Source of the DNA: Perognathus longimembris pacificus
Taxonomy: Eukaryota > Chordata > Mammalia > Rodentia > Heteromyidae
Assembly: GCF_023159225.1 (NCBI RefSeq)
Contig: NC_063162.1
Span: 88,937,438 to 89,001,437, forward strand
Length of the DNA stretch: 64,000 nt
Reading direction: 5' to 3'
Both the position numbers and the translations under genes were made by a program. Positions 45,990 through 57,930 of the stretch are shown piece by piece (position 1 is the stretch's first letter; each line of letters begins with the position of its first letter). A model generated the notes under the pieces. It ran no database searches, was not told where the DNA came from, and was given only the letters and a program-made list of their open reading frames with translations.

Positions 45990-46090
45990 TTGTACTGGAA
46001 GGAGCTGGTGGCTCACACCTATAATCTTAGCTACTCAGGAGGCTGTGATCTGAGGATTGGGGTTCAAAGCCAGCCCAGGCAGAAAAGTCT
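45990..46090 (+). mobile_element. B1 SINE head only
   Basis: 'gagctggtggctcacacc', 'ctactcaggaggctgtgatctgagg' in pieces, 'tcaaagccagcccaggc'; the tRNA-like tail is missing. Confidence 0.75.
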
Positions 46091-46234
46091 GGAGAAATTA
46101 TATGTGGCTGCTTTTTATTTTTCACTCCTAGGGCCATGCCAGTCATCTTAGGGTCTTAAGGTGAGCCTTAAGTTAATGTGTCAAACCAATACACCAAGGA
46201 TCACACCAGAGATGGAAAGTTTCTAAACCTCAAG

Positions 46235-46352
46235 GCTTCTTTTTAGACAGTCTCACTATATAGCCTAGAATGGCTTTAAACAATGAGTTTAATCTTCCTG
46301 CTTTAGCCTCCAGTGTACTGAGTTTATATGAATGTACCATCACACCTGCTTT
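46235..46352 (-). mobile_element. B1 SINE, reversed
   Basis: 'agacagtctcactatatagcctagaatggc' and 'agcctccagtgtactgag' are antisense B1 motifs. Confidence 0.65.
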
Positions 46353-47234
46353 AGTGACATTTTTTTTAAGCTCCTAAAACCATGGTATCTCCATACTATG
46401 ATCTTTTGTTGATTGATAAAATGGCTTCTTGTTTCTTAAACTACAATGAATCTTTCATGTTACCTACAGCTGTAAGAGCCAATTGTGATAAATTATGATT
46501 AAAAAAATACTGAATTGTTGAAGTTGATGCTTAGCATGTAAGGTGATGATACATTGCCAGTATAATTTATTACACATAGTCAGCATATGATCTGCCCAGA
46601 CTAGTAGTTTTATTGTATTGTGTCTTTATTAAGTCATCAGAATTAGTCTAGAACATGACCTGTATTTACTTCAGATCTTCTCTGCTTAGAGCCACAATGA
46701 AGCTTGCGTTCTGGCATGGAGTTCTTACTTGAACAATCCCATGTTTGTTAAGAGTCTTTTAGAAGACTAGCCCCAACAGGGATCATAGTAAGGATACAAA
46801 TGAGCAGACTGGACCCTTCATTTCTTGGTTCAGATACTGATCTGGGTTACCTTGTGCTAGAAGATAGGTGCCTGTGCTGTAAGGGGAGCAGTCTCACAGG
46901 AGAGGGTAGGACAGAATGAGTTACAGGAGATGGCACTAATATGATAGAATAAGACCAAATATAGTCACAGAGTTGGATGATGAAGGAGTGTGAGTTCAAT
47001 GGAAGGGACTACAATCTTTTAGCCTTGGATGACTGTTCCCCGATTTTCTGTGGAATGTTATGCTCTGCTGGCAGTACAGGGTCCATCAAGGCACCTACCA
47101 GCTCAGACAGACACTTCTGGACTAGCAACTGCTGCTGACTGATGCTTGTAATGTTTGTTACTGAATCTCTCTAATGATGCAATGGCAATCAGTCACTGAG
47201 AGGTAACTACTTTGGGGGATATCTGGGGCTTGCA
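46353..47234. other. Unassigned sequence
   Basis: No gene or repeat recognised. Confidence 0.5.
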
Positions 47235-47535
47235 GCCAACTTTTGCTTCAGTAATGGGGGAGTTTGAATTCAGGACTTCATGAACCATGTCCCCAGCTTT
47301 TGAACATTTTTTAGGTAGAGTCATTGGGCCTCAGACTTTTGTTCAGGGGCAAAAGCAATTTCAGACTCTGATCCTCCTGCATCTGTCTTCTGAGTAGTTA
47401 GGTTTACTGGGGTTTTAAGCATGTACTTCCATGCCCAAATTCTGTTTTGAGATAGAGTCTCATAACTTTTTGCCTGGCTCAAACCATGATCCTCTCATTT
47501 CTGCCTCCAACATAAGTAGGATTATAAACAAGAAG
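47235..47535 (-). mobile_element. Decayed reversed SINE: tRNA-like part plus two B1-like parts
   Basis: 'gtttgaattcaggacttcatg' and 'catgtccccagc' (ID/dID-like), then two antisense B1-like pieces ('gatcctcctgcatctgtcttctgagtag' and 'gatagagtctcataac'). Confidence 0.5.
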
Positions 47536-48554
47536 TGATAGGTGCAGTTTCACAAATGATTTCTTCAAGAAATTGATCCCTGTCTCCATATGGTCCATAG
47601 GCATAAACTTTGAGAAGTAAGGTATTGCCATCATAACCTGACTTTAGCTGATTAGCATGAGGATGGATGGTTGATCTGAACAAGACCAATCATTTTTTTC
47701 CCCTTGGGAATATGGCATTGTGACTTTGAGACACAGCTGTTTTCTACAGAACCATTTTCTATACAGCACAAAAAAAGACAAATAAAAGAAGGCCAGCCTG
47801 CAGAAACAGAAGAATAGCTTTTTTCTGTCCCCAGTCTTTGCATCTTTTTTGAGCATCTGTTGGTAACTCTGAAATATTTTGGCTTGCAAAATTATTGTTT
47901 CATATATGTATTACCTTTTATCACAACTACATTCATTTCAAAATCATTCCTATGAGTTCAGACTTGATTTTATTTACAATAGAATTGTCAGTCAGTGTTA
48001 CAAATGCTGTTATTTGAACACAAAGTCAGCACTGGAGAAGAGAGCAGAGGAGCTGTGACACCTGGTATTGATAAATACTCTCATTATACCTCAGGAGGGC
48101 CCATTCTTATACCCACAGGCTTTGTGTTTCCCTCAGCATAAGTTTGTCCTCTCTGGCTTTGTTCTATTAGAGTCTTTGTGTGTATCCTTGCCTTTGCCCT
48201 TCCCCTAATTTGTGTTGCCAAGAAACAAGGAAAGGCTAACACTATTAAGAGCTGTTAGATTTCTGTCTTAATAAATGGAAGGAGAAGGAAACGTTGATAG
48301 ATACGTGATTTGACTTGCTTAAATCCATATCAGATCAAGGGCATTTGGAGGGATACGACAAATACTAGAAGTTTGACAACAAGAATGGAATGATGTTCAA
48401 GCATTGGCTTGAACATAATCAATTCTGCATCATGGTTTTGATGCAAATAAAGGAATTGTGTTTGAATCAAGGGATGGCCTGAGAAACTTGGAAACTGAGA
48501 CACATACTTGATAATCAGGATGATGGGTGTTGAGATTTCAATTTGTCACTGTAA
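47536..48554. other. Unassigned sequence
   Basis: No gene or repeat recognised; overlapping - strand frames at 47644-47889 have no motif. Confidence 0.5.
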
Positions 48555-48555
48555 A

Positions 48556-48611
<56 letters not shown>

Positions 48612-48722
48612 GTCATCTATTTTTTAGGCAGGGTCTCAATAGCCCAAGATGACCTCAAATTTGGGCTACTTCTGCCCCAGCCTCCTAAGTGTTGGGATTA
48701 CAGATGTATACTCCCATACCTA
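48555..48722 (-). mobile_element. B1 SINE, reversed, with (CTAT)n at its tail
   Basis: (CTAT)n 48555-48611 (about 14 units) abuts a reversed B1: 'aggcagggtctcaatagccc', 'agcctcctaagtgttgggattacag'. Confidence 0.82.
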
Positions 48723-48901
48723 AGTATAAAATATTTATCTAAAATTATTTTATGTGGAAATTTTTATGTATTTGTGGATCAAACTAAATCCTCTAACTTG
48801 AAACTATTTCTAAAGTTAAAACAAGTTGGTTTTTTTCACCTAGTCTCAGAGTCTGTCATGCTACTTTATATAGTGTGTTAAATAGTTCAGGCAGACTTAA
48901 A

Positions 48902-49070
48902 ACTTAGAAAAGTGCTTCTCAAATTTCAATGCGTATTAGAATCAGCAAAGGACAGGAAGAAAATCTTCTTAAGATGCATATCTGGACTCAATTATTCAGT
49001 AAGTCTAGGTGAGGACTGAGCTTTCATATTTCTAACAAGCTTCTAGTGATGTCTGTTCTACAGTTTTGAA
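48902..49070 (+). mobile_element. MER5A (hAT DNA transposon relic)
   Basis: 'agtgcttctcaaatttcaatgcgtattagaatc' in pieces, 'attattcagtaagtctagg', 'ctttcatatttctaacaagc', 'gtgatgtctg' in the MER5A order. Confidence 0.8.
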
Positions 49071-49130
49071 TAACAAGGTATTAGAAGACTGGAAAGAATT
49101 GCTTCCTTCTGTGAATCAGCAATACCTTTT

Positions 49131-52100
49131 TAAAAAATAATTACTTATTTATTGTCAAAGTGATGTACAGAGGGGTTACAGTTACATATGTAAGGCCATG
49201 GATCCATTTCTTGTACTATTTGTTACCTCCTTCCTCATTCCCTCCTCCCCCATCCCCTTTTCCCTCCCCCCATGAGTTGTTCAGTTGGTTTACAGAAAAT
49301 GGATTTGCAAGTATTGCTTTTGGAGTCGTTTGTCTTTTTATCCGTTGTCTCTTAATTTTGATATTCCCTTTCACTTCCCTAGTTCTAATACCAGTATATA
49401 CAGTATCCAGGGTACTCAGCTGAGAAACAGTGATAGCACAGGGACAACCACAGGAAGGGGATACAAGAGGGTCACCAACAACAGAAGCTATGGTTTCATG
49501 TGGCATGTTGAAAATGATTACAACAGTGATATAACATTTGTTTCCATAACATGGAATTCATTTCATTTAGCATCATCTTATGTGTTCATAGAGGCATAGC
49601 TATTGGACTCTTGTGATCCTCTGCAGTGACTAGCCTAAACCTGTGCTAACTATTCCCTATAAGGGAAACAATAGAGTCCATGTTTCTTTGGGTCTGGCTC
49701 ACTTCACTTAGTATAAAATTTTACAAGTCCTTCCATTTCCTTACAAATGGGGCAATGCCATTCTTATTGATAGAGGCATAAAATTCCATTGTGTATATGT
49801 ACAACATTTTCCTGATCCATTTGTCTACTGAGGGGCTTCTGGGTTGGCTCCATATTTTAGCGATAACAAATTGTGCTGCAATGAATATTGTTATGCTGGT
49901 GGCTTTTGTGTGTTCTTGTTCATAATTGTTTGGGTAGATGCCCAAAAGTGGGGCTGCTCAGTCATAGGGGAGCTCTAGGTTTAGCTTTCTGAGGAATCTC
50001 CACACTGCTTTCCAGAATGGTTGAACAAGTTTACCTTCCCCCCAACAATGTAGTAGGGTTTCCTTTTGGCCACACCCTTTCCAGCATTTATTGTTAGTTT
50101 TCCTGATAATGGACATTCTCACTGGGGTGAGGTGGAATCTCAATGTTGTTTTCATTTGCATTTCTTTTATGGCCAGTGATGTAGAGCATTTTTTTTATAT
50201 GTCTCTTGGCCATTCTCATTTCCTCTTCAGAGAAGTCTCTTTTTAAGTCTTTAGTCCACTTGTTGAGGTGACTGTTGGTTCTTTGAGGTTTTGTTTTGGA
50301 GTAATTTAATTTTATTTAGTTCTGCATATATTTTAGATATGAGGCCTTTGTCTGTTGAATGGTTGGTAAAGATCTTTTCCCAACCTGTGGGCTTTCTGTT
50401 TATCTTGGGAGCTATGTCCTTTGCCCTGCAGAAGCTCTGCAGTTTGATGCAGTCCCATTTGTCCATCCTTTCTTTGATTTGTCACATTTCTGGGCCTTTG
50501 TTAAGGAAGTTTTGTCCTGTGCCAAGGAGCCCAAGTATTTATCCTACTCCTTTTTGTAGTGTTTTCAGGGTATCTGTTTTTATTTTGAGGTCTTTGATGC
50601 ATTTGGAATTGATTTTGGTGCAGGGTGATATATAAGGATCTAGTTTTAATTTGTTGCAGGTGTTGAACCAGTTTTTCCAGCACCATTTGTTAAAGAGGCT
50701 GTTTTTCTTCCATCCTATTTTTTTTAGGTCAATGAAGTCTGGAGGTCCTGGAAGTAAATTTAGGAGGGTAAGTTAGGGGTAGTGAAGAGAATGGAGTAAA
50801 ATGAATGGGGGAATGATGATTTTTGTTTAGTTCAGTGAAGTGGAAAGGTGAAGAGTAGAATTATTAGAAAGGACAAGGTTAAAATGATAGACAATGGAGA
50901 GTCAACAGAAAAGAGTAAAGGTATTAGTCAAAGTAAAGTAATTTTAGAGAAAGAAAATGTGAAAAAAGAAACAAAGAAAAAATACAGGAAAACAAACACA
51001 AAAATTTATAACAAAAACCAAAACAAACAAAAACCAAAAACCAAACAACAACTCAAAAATGAAAAATAGAAAATAAAAAAGTTAAAAATATGTTTAAAAA
51101 TGAAGTCTTCCTAGTTTGCGTGGGCTCTTTCCAGTCTCTGGTTTCCTTGCCATGGCCTACAGTCTACTTTCCTGCTGCTTGGCTGGTTTGATTTGCTTTC
51201 GGTTTGCAGGGGGTGAATCTGCTCTGACCCTCCTCCCCTATTAGTTAGATCCTAGAGCTCTGTGGTTCGCACAGCTTGCAGGTAGGACTCGGGTGTCCTA
51301 TGTAGTTGGATGATGCTGAACAGTCTTGGCAACCATGGCTCCTCCCATCTGCTGTGGGGCAGCAGCCTTTAACACCTAGCTCTGAATAGGCTGCAGACTG
51401 GGCAAGGCGAGGCGCCTCGGGCGTGGTTTACCTGGCTGAGTTGCTTGCCCTGGGGAGGTTCCTCCCGCCTAGGTAGGGTGACCTTCTCCTGGGTGGAGCT
51501 GGCTGTGGAATTCAGCTCAGTTTGCTGGTAGGAATTGGGCATCCTCTGTAATGAGGCTATTTATCTGTCTCGGGATCCGTTTACTCTCCTGTCTGTTGTC
51601 TCTGCTGCCAGTAGCTGTTCAATGCTTTAGATTTGATTTTAGAAATTCTGGCTGCTGGAGAGTCGGCAGCTGCAGCGTCCTCGGGGCGGGGTGGGGCAGG
51701 GCACCTCTGGCTGAGTTTACCTGAGTCTGTGAGCCGTGGCCCAGGAACAAGCCTCCTGCCTGGGTGGGGAGGGGGCTTCTCCTGGGCGGAGCTGGCCCTC
51801 ACAGTTCAGTCACTCTTGCCCTTTTCAAAGATGGCACCTTAGTCTGTGCTTTCCCCTGTCCCTCTTTAGTTCCAGTCTGCTCTGACCTGGTCTATGCTAG
51901 AGTCAAAGATGGTGCTTTGCTCTGGCAGTGGGGAAGGGCTAGCTTCCAGAAGCTGCTCTGTGGGTGCAAGTGAGAATGTTTTTCATTGGGTACTCATGCT
52001 TTCTCGGTGATTTCTGCCCATCTGTGCTCAGCCTGCTATCCTTGTCTGTGTGCCGCCGTCCGGAGGATTTCTTCCTGGTCACCGTTGTGTGCTTTAGGTG

Positions 52101-52441
52101 CACAGAGTGTGGGGCACTGTGCCGGCGCCGGCGTGGCAGAAGAACACTGCCTGGAGCTCAAATCTGTGTTTTCAAGCCAGCAAAGTCAATTTTTCCTTTC
52201 TGGCCAGTCGAGGTATAAAAGTTTCTCTAGGGGTCCTAGAATTAAAGCAACATATGTGTCATATAAATATGTCTATGTGTGTCATGTTTACTATATAAAT
52301 AGATATTATATAAAGAACATGTAAATGCAATAAATAAATAAATAAATAAAAATAAAAATTTATCTGGAGTGATAAAACTGGGATGTTAGAGAGAGCTTAG
52401 CTAGGGCTCTGCTGCTCCTCCACTGTCTTCTCAGAAGTCCC
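49131..52441 (-). mobile_element. L1 with both termini but large internal deletion
   Basis: Perfect 14-bp duplication CAGCAATACCTTTT at 49117-49130 and 52442-52455 frames one 3.3-kb insertion. Right to left (element sense): G-rich start (GGGACTTCTGAGAAGACAG), a ~1.7-kb 5' UTR-like region, GC-rich at 51400-52200, pyrimidine-rich near 50745-50900. Then comes an abrupt join at ~50740 to the last third of ORF2 (FNKWCWKNW at ~50670, [12 protein letters not shown] at 50466, IWSQPRSPSVDKWIRKM at ~49830), and the 3' UTR with T-rich end. ORF1, endonuclease and reverse transcriptase are absent. ORF2 remnants carry frameshifts. An internal (AAAT)n lies at 52328-52352. It retains a promoter region and 3' end, so it is a non-autonomous derivative. 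Confidence 0.9.
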
Positions 52442-52499
52442 CAGCAATACCTTTTGTGTTTTCCCTCCTGGGTTCAAGTCAATGGTAAGGGTCACTGAG

Positions 52500-52640
52500 C
52501 AGAGACTGCAGCTGAAAGTCTGGGAACCTGTGTTCTAATCCTGTGATTCTAATGACTGCCATGATCTAGTGCAAATTACTCTCTTTGGACTTAAGTTTCT
52601 AGTCTGGGCTGGATTATGTTTCACGCCCTTTGGAGGAGAC
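52500..52640 (-). mobile_element. MIR SINE
   Basis: 'gtctgggaacctgtgttctaatcctg' in pieces, 'gtgcaaattactctctttgg' in the antisense MIR order. Confidence 0.6.
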
Positions 52641-53764
52641 TTCTAACTTTGTAAAGAGCCTTTGGGTCCTCTAGAAAAAGAGTGAGAAGAGACAGGAGCA
52701 GTGAAGGCAATGGAGAAAGAGTCCATATGTCCATTATTTAGAAAGGCAGGGGAATAACCAGGAAAGTGCCCTGGTACCAAGAAAATGACCTTAAGAAGAA
52801 TACAGTGGTAGGTTATGCCAAATGCTTTCATTTATCTTTCAACATAGTCCTCATCCCGGGATTATTATGCATGCATTGTTCTAAGGAAGTAAAAATTAAT
52901 TCTATAGCTGACTTCTTCCTGGTTTATTGGGCGGTACTTGATTGGCTTGAGAATATTCTTCACTATTTTCATCTCTTAGTATTTATGTGCTTGTTTTCTA
53001 AGTATCTATAAGAAGGAAGTTGGAATAGTGTGAATAATGGAAAGTACATGTGATCTTGATGGGTGACCTCATTACTCTGCAGTATCTCCATTATCAGCTT
53101 CACTACTCATTATCAGCATCACTGCTCACATAAGTCCTCTTGAATGAGGCCAGAACTTAGACCCCTCATAGCTCTGGTGTGTAGGATTTGGTTATTTTCA
53201 TGATGAAAAAGAAAAAGGGAAATACCATACAAATTGAGTCACTAGAGACAGCAAAAATGTCCCGTTCCCCCAGGGGTTTAATCTACTTGTCTTCCTTCCT
53301 GCCAGTTCCCTCTATGGACCTTCTCCAACAGCTCCTTGGGAATAGAAGACAACTAATCATCAGCTGCCATTCTTGGGCAGTGAGCCAAAAGATCCCAAAA
53401 CCCAAAATTTCATCAAGGATGAGGCAAACACACTGAGATCATTTTTATACCCTTTATTTCCAAGAAGGAGAGAAAGGGGAGAAAGAGAAAATTTCCAGCA
53501 ATCCATTTTATACTTTGACAATATTTTTGGTTTCATCCTATGGCTATACAGTAGAGTTATTTATAACACTTTAAGGAACTAGTAATGTGCACAACCATCC
53601 CCCCTCCCTCAACGTTTAGACAAGTGGTATGGGGTGGGATTCAGGCAATTGAAGTTTTAAAGGTACCCTGATGACTCTAAGTGGCCAAGAGGAAAATTGA
53701 TTTTAATGCATAGGGTTAGAATTTTCTCTTTTTTCATTGTGATCTTCTGCTCAAAACTGACATG
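52641..53764. other. Unassigned sequence
   Basis: No gene or repeat recognised. A 25-bp imperfect direct repeat around 'attatcagcttcactactcattatcagc' is near 53091-53125. Confidence 0.5.
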
Positions 53765-54050
53765 TTCTAAGATGGGTAAGTGGGTACACACCTATAATCT
53801 CAGCTATTTGGGATATTTCCGGGCCATCCTTTTGTCAAAAACCTGTTACATTCAAAGTCAGATTACATGGGCCCTAAAATCAGGCTCCTTTATAGGGTTC
53901 AAAAATTGCCTATGAGAGCTGCAGGCATGGCTCAACAGTAGTAGCATTTACATGGTAAGCACAAGACCCTGAGTACAAACCCAAGTACCAAGGAGGAGGA
54001 GGAGGGGAAAAAAAAGAAAGGGGGAAGGTGAGAGGGAGGGAGAGGGGGGA
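53765..54050 (+). mobile_element. Decayed B1-dID SINE with (GGA)n/purine tail
   Basis: 'gtgggtacacacctataatctcagc' (B1) at ~53778 and a tRNA-like tail 'gcatggctcaacagtagtagc', 'gaccctgagtacaaacccaagtacc' at 53922-53988. A GGA- and G-rich purine tract follows (53990-54050). Confidence 0.65.
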
Positions 54051-54214
54051 GATTACTCTTTTTCTTCTACTTCATTTTTCACCACAGCTTCAATCATGAA
54101 CTACTTGAAGATGTAATGTTTTCTCCCCATTTTTAATTTATAACCTCATAAAAGCCTCCACTTGGATATGTCATGAGTTCCCTTAAAACTTAGCAGATAT
54201 AAAAATTAACATCT

Positions 54215-54452
54215 GGGGCTGGGGATATGGCCTAGTGGCAAGAGTGCTTGCCTCGTATACATGAGGCCCTGGGTTCAATTCCCCAGCACCACATATACAG
54301 AAAATGGCCAGAAGTGGCGCTGTGGCTCAAGTGGCAGAGTGCTAGCCTTGAGCAAAAGGAAGCCAGGGACAGTGCTCAGGCCCTCAGTTCAAGGCCCAGA
54401 ACTGGCAAAAACAAAACAAAACACACACACACACACACAAAAACAAAAACAA
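54215..54452 (+). mobile_element. IDL-Geo SINE with (CA)n in its tail
   Basis: Full dimer. The A-rich tail contains (CA)n at 54420-54439. Perfect 16-bp duplication ATAAAAATTAACATCT (54199-54214, 54453-54468). Confidence 0.96.
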
Positions 54453-54468
54453 ATAAAAATTAACATCT

Positions 54469-55884
54469 AACAGACAGTAACAACACATGTTAGGTAATAA
54501 GCAGTGCTATGCAGAAAATAAAGCACTGGGAGAGAGAGAAGGTACTTAGAAAGTGTGGTTACAGAGGGTTTCTTGGGGAGCCACTTGAATGAAGATGACC
54601 CATGGAGAGATGGAGAAATGATTTAAGATAAGGGGAATGACAAGTACCTTGGCCTTGGGACAATCTAAAGTGTCTTGAGAGACCAGTGGGGCAATTTAGT
54701 GGGGCAAGTGGCATGAGGAGACCGAACATACTGTTTTTGGAAGACATGGTAAAGATGGTACACTTGATTGCCTTTTATTTAGTCTATCCTTCTGATTCAC
54801 TTCTTTCTTTCCACTTTTTTTTTGTCCAAGACCTGTTACATTTCATCTTGACTATTTGTCTTCCCAGATTTTCTTCCTCCCAATCCTGGGCTCCTTTGCT
54901 AGCCCATCTCTTGCTTTTTTTCTCCTAATCTGTAATACTCAGCAGAAGTGCTGTCTGTGACTACTTTCCTCAGCAACTTTTATAGCCTAAAGGAATAGAA
55001 TGTCTCCATAATTAATCATCTTACTAGGTCTTAGCAAATTAGCATAATCAGGAATGGCGAATCCTTTCTTAATTGAATTCCTTTTTAACTTATTCTCATT
55101 TTTCTCCACCCCCATTTTAATATGTATTTTTCACTTGGATGTATCTTATATAATGACTATTTTTATTTGTGTATACTTACTTTAAGTTGTACAAATGATA
55201 TATTATTTCTTTTTCTGTTTATCCTTTATGCACAATAGCTTTAAGATCTACCCGTATATCTCTGTGTATTTCCAATACATTGCTCAAAACAAATGATAAA
55301 AAAGACTTATAATACAAAGTATTATAATACAGTACTTTAAAAAAAAACAAATGATAGTATTTCATAGTATGCACATTAACCCAGGTAACCTGGGTTATGT
55401 TAAAATAACATACAATTCCCAAATTACAAAAGCTTACCAAATAAGTATGTACTTCACATTCATGCAAAATCCTTGGTAGGTATAGTGTTTCCTTAGGAAG
55501 TTATTTTCTAATTCATAACTCAGGAGTTCCTATCACTTCATCTTACATATTTGTCATTGGGAGCCCAAAAATTTTCAGAGTTACTGAGGCAGAGAAGAAA
55601 GATATAAGAAGAATCCATATTCACCCTTATATTCTTCACAGTAGATACATACCATTGCTACAACATTGACCAAAATCATTAAATGCCTCTGACCAACTGT
55701 GTGGAAGCTGAGAAATGTGGAAAGTGAGCTATAAATATCTCCAATGTAATGTGTATTCACCATTACTCATCTATGTGCTCTCCATGAAAGCACTTAACTC
55801 CTCATGCTCACAAACAATGAATGCTACAGTGAGTAACTTTGATATATACTTCATATACATTAATAAGCCTAGGTGAGAATCTTC
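54469..55884. other. Mostly unassigned; possible old repeat at its start
   Basis: 54500-54750 ('cagtgctatgcagaaaataaagc', 'ggtttcttggggagccacttgaatgaag') resembles an old mammalian repeat I cannot name. The rest shows no gene or repeat. Confidence 0.4.
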
Positions 55885-56830
55885 CTGGGATCTTATAGTG
55901 GGATAAATGATGGTTTCTCCTCAAACAGATCCATATCCTAACCACTAGAATCTGTAAATATGATTCTATTTGGAAAAATAGTTTTTGTAAGTTAAATTAA
56001 ATATCTTGACAAGAGATCAGGATTATTCTGGATCATTCTGGATTATTCAGGTGAGTGCTAAATCCAAATGTCAGTGGACTTCTAAGATAGAAGAGTAGGC
56101 AGAAGCACACATTAAAACCTTGCAGCTTGAAGTGATATTTTCCTGTTCTCTGAAGGAGTGTAATCACTATTACAGACTTTCACACTGCAGCACTGTGCGA
56201 GAACACATTTCTATTTCTGTAAGCCATAGATTTGGGGGAGCTTTGATAAGGTGGCCCTAGGAAATTAATAAATATTTTGTACTTGGAAATGAAATGCTTC
56301 TGTAACAAATACCTAAAACTATGGAATTGACTAAGATACAGAGGCTTGGAAATTTTTGAGGCATAGGGTAGAATAAGTGTACCTGGGCACAGGTGGCGCA
56401 CACCTGTAATCCAAGCTACTCAGGAGGCTGGGATCTGAGGATCATAGTTTGAAGCCAGCCTGGGCAGGAGGGTCTGTGAGACTCCAATTAGGCATTTTTA
56501 AAAAAGCCAGAAGTGGTGTTCCTTTTGCTCAAGGAAAGGTGATTCTTGTTATATATTGGCAGAAAACAGCTTAATTATGTGTTCTTTGCTATAAAGACAG
56601 CAGAACTTGTAAATAATGATCTTTCAAGTGAAGTGTTGGAAGGTACAGGGTAGTTTACTACTGCTGTTTGTAATAAAATGCAAGTAAAAAAATAAAACAA
56701 GGAAGGAACTGTTATTAAAAAATAACAAGTACTTTGACTTTGTAAGTTCTCTATCTGAACTGGGGAGGATGCTAAAGTTAGGAAATTTGCTATTGGAAGT
56801 GTGCTCTAGACAGAGCTATCAGTGTGACAG
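55885..56830 (+). mobile_element. MLT1-type MaLR: LTR plus internal sequence
   Basis: LTR 55885-56264: 'tccatatcctaaccactag', 'tctgtaaatatgattc', 'gttaaattaaatatcttgac', 'cagcactgtgcgagaacac', 'gtggccctaggaaattaata' follow MLT1. Beyond it the MaLR internal region continues ('tgcttctgtaacaaatacctaaaac', 'attggcagaaaacagcttaattatgtg', 'ggaaggaactgtta' in pieces) to ~56830, broken by a B1-dID at 56383-56540. An old retrovirus-like relic with no intact frame. Confidence 0.75.
56383..56540 (+). mobile_element. B1-dID SINE, tail truncated
   Basis: 'gggcacaggtggcgcacacc', 'ctactcaggaggctgggatctgagg' in pieces, 'gaagccagcctgggcagg', then only 'gccagaagtggtg' and a scrap of tail. Inserted in the MaLR internal region. 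Confidence 0.8.
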
Positions 56831-57279
56831 ACAACATTTATTTTATGAGACTTGTGGATATTTTCAATCATTGTAACAAAAATACCCAGAAATAGAGATG
56901 GAATTATTCAGGTAAAAACAGTAGAGGACCCTTTTTATCTAATGGCAAGGGCCCCTGAAACCCCCCAAGAGAGCAGCAGGTTTTCAGTGTAGCAGCAGAA
57001 ACAATGCCAGCTTAGACTGAAAATAATAGATAAGATGAAAGAAGAAATTATCAAATTAATCAAGCTTTGATTCCCATGAAAATGGTGGTCTCTTTTTTCC
57101 TTTCAATTTATCTATTTTAGAATGGGAATGTTTAGGATTAAAAATGGTTCAATATGTGCAACTCAATTAACAGAATGAAGGCTAAAAATCATATAATTAT
57201 GTCAAGAGATGAAGAAAGAACACTTGACAAAATTAAACATCCCTTTAGGATAAAAATTCTCAACAAAAGATGTAATTAA

Positions 57280-57479
57280 GGGCTGGGGATATAGCCTAGT
57301 GGCAAGAGTGCCTGCCTCGGATACACGAGGCCCTAGGTTCGATTCCCCAGCACCACATATACAGAAAATGGCCAGAAGCGGCGCTGTGGCTCAAGTGGCA
57401 GAGTGCTAGCCTTGAGCGGGAAGAAGCCAGGGACAGTGCTCAGGCCCTGAGTCCAAGGCCCAGGACTGGCCAAAAAAAA
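57280..57479 (+). mobile_element. IDL-Geo SINE, young subfamily, in the L1M
   Basis: Young diagnostic set. Duplication AAAAGATGTAATTAA at 57265-57279 and 57480-57494. By eye only two substitutions, outside the A-tail, separate it from the copy at 58535. Confidence 0.97.
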
Positions 57480-57930
57480 AAAAGATGTAATTAAAATAAA
57501 TATAAAAGGAATGCACCGAATTATAGCAAAGGCCAAACATGACTAGCCCAGAGCTAACTGGATACTCAGTGGTAGAAAGGGGAAAGCTTTTTCTTTAAGA
57601 TTAGAAAGAAGGAAGAACGCGACTCTTATCACTTCTATTTAATATAGTGCTAAAAATCCTCACCAGAGTATTTAGGAAAGTAAAAGAAAAGACATAAACA
57701 CGTTAAAGGAAAAAGTAAAACTTTCTCTGTTTTCTGATGACAATCTAGCATATGGAAAATCCTGAGGACCCAACCAAAAACTTAGAATTAATAAAGGAAT
57801 TCACTAAAAGTGCAGGACAAAAAAATCAACATACAAAAATCATTGTGTTTCTGTACATCAACAGTGGAATATCTGAAAAAATAAGAAATCAATTTTATTT
57901 ACAAGATCTTCACATAAAAATAAATACTTA

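Noticed and set aside
48555..48611. Regularly repeated short units that could be taken for a CRISPR-like array
   Set aside because: It is a (CTAT)n microsatellite with no spacers, in a mammalian genome.
51581..52324. GC-rich region with several open frames that resembles a gene promoter and first exon
   Set aside because: It lies within one insertion bounded by target duplications and matches the position of the L1 5' UTR.
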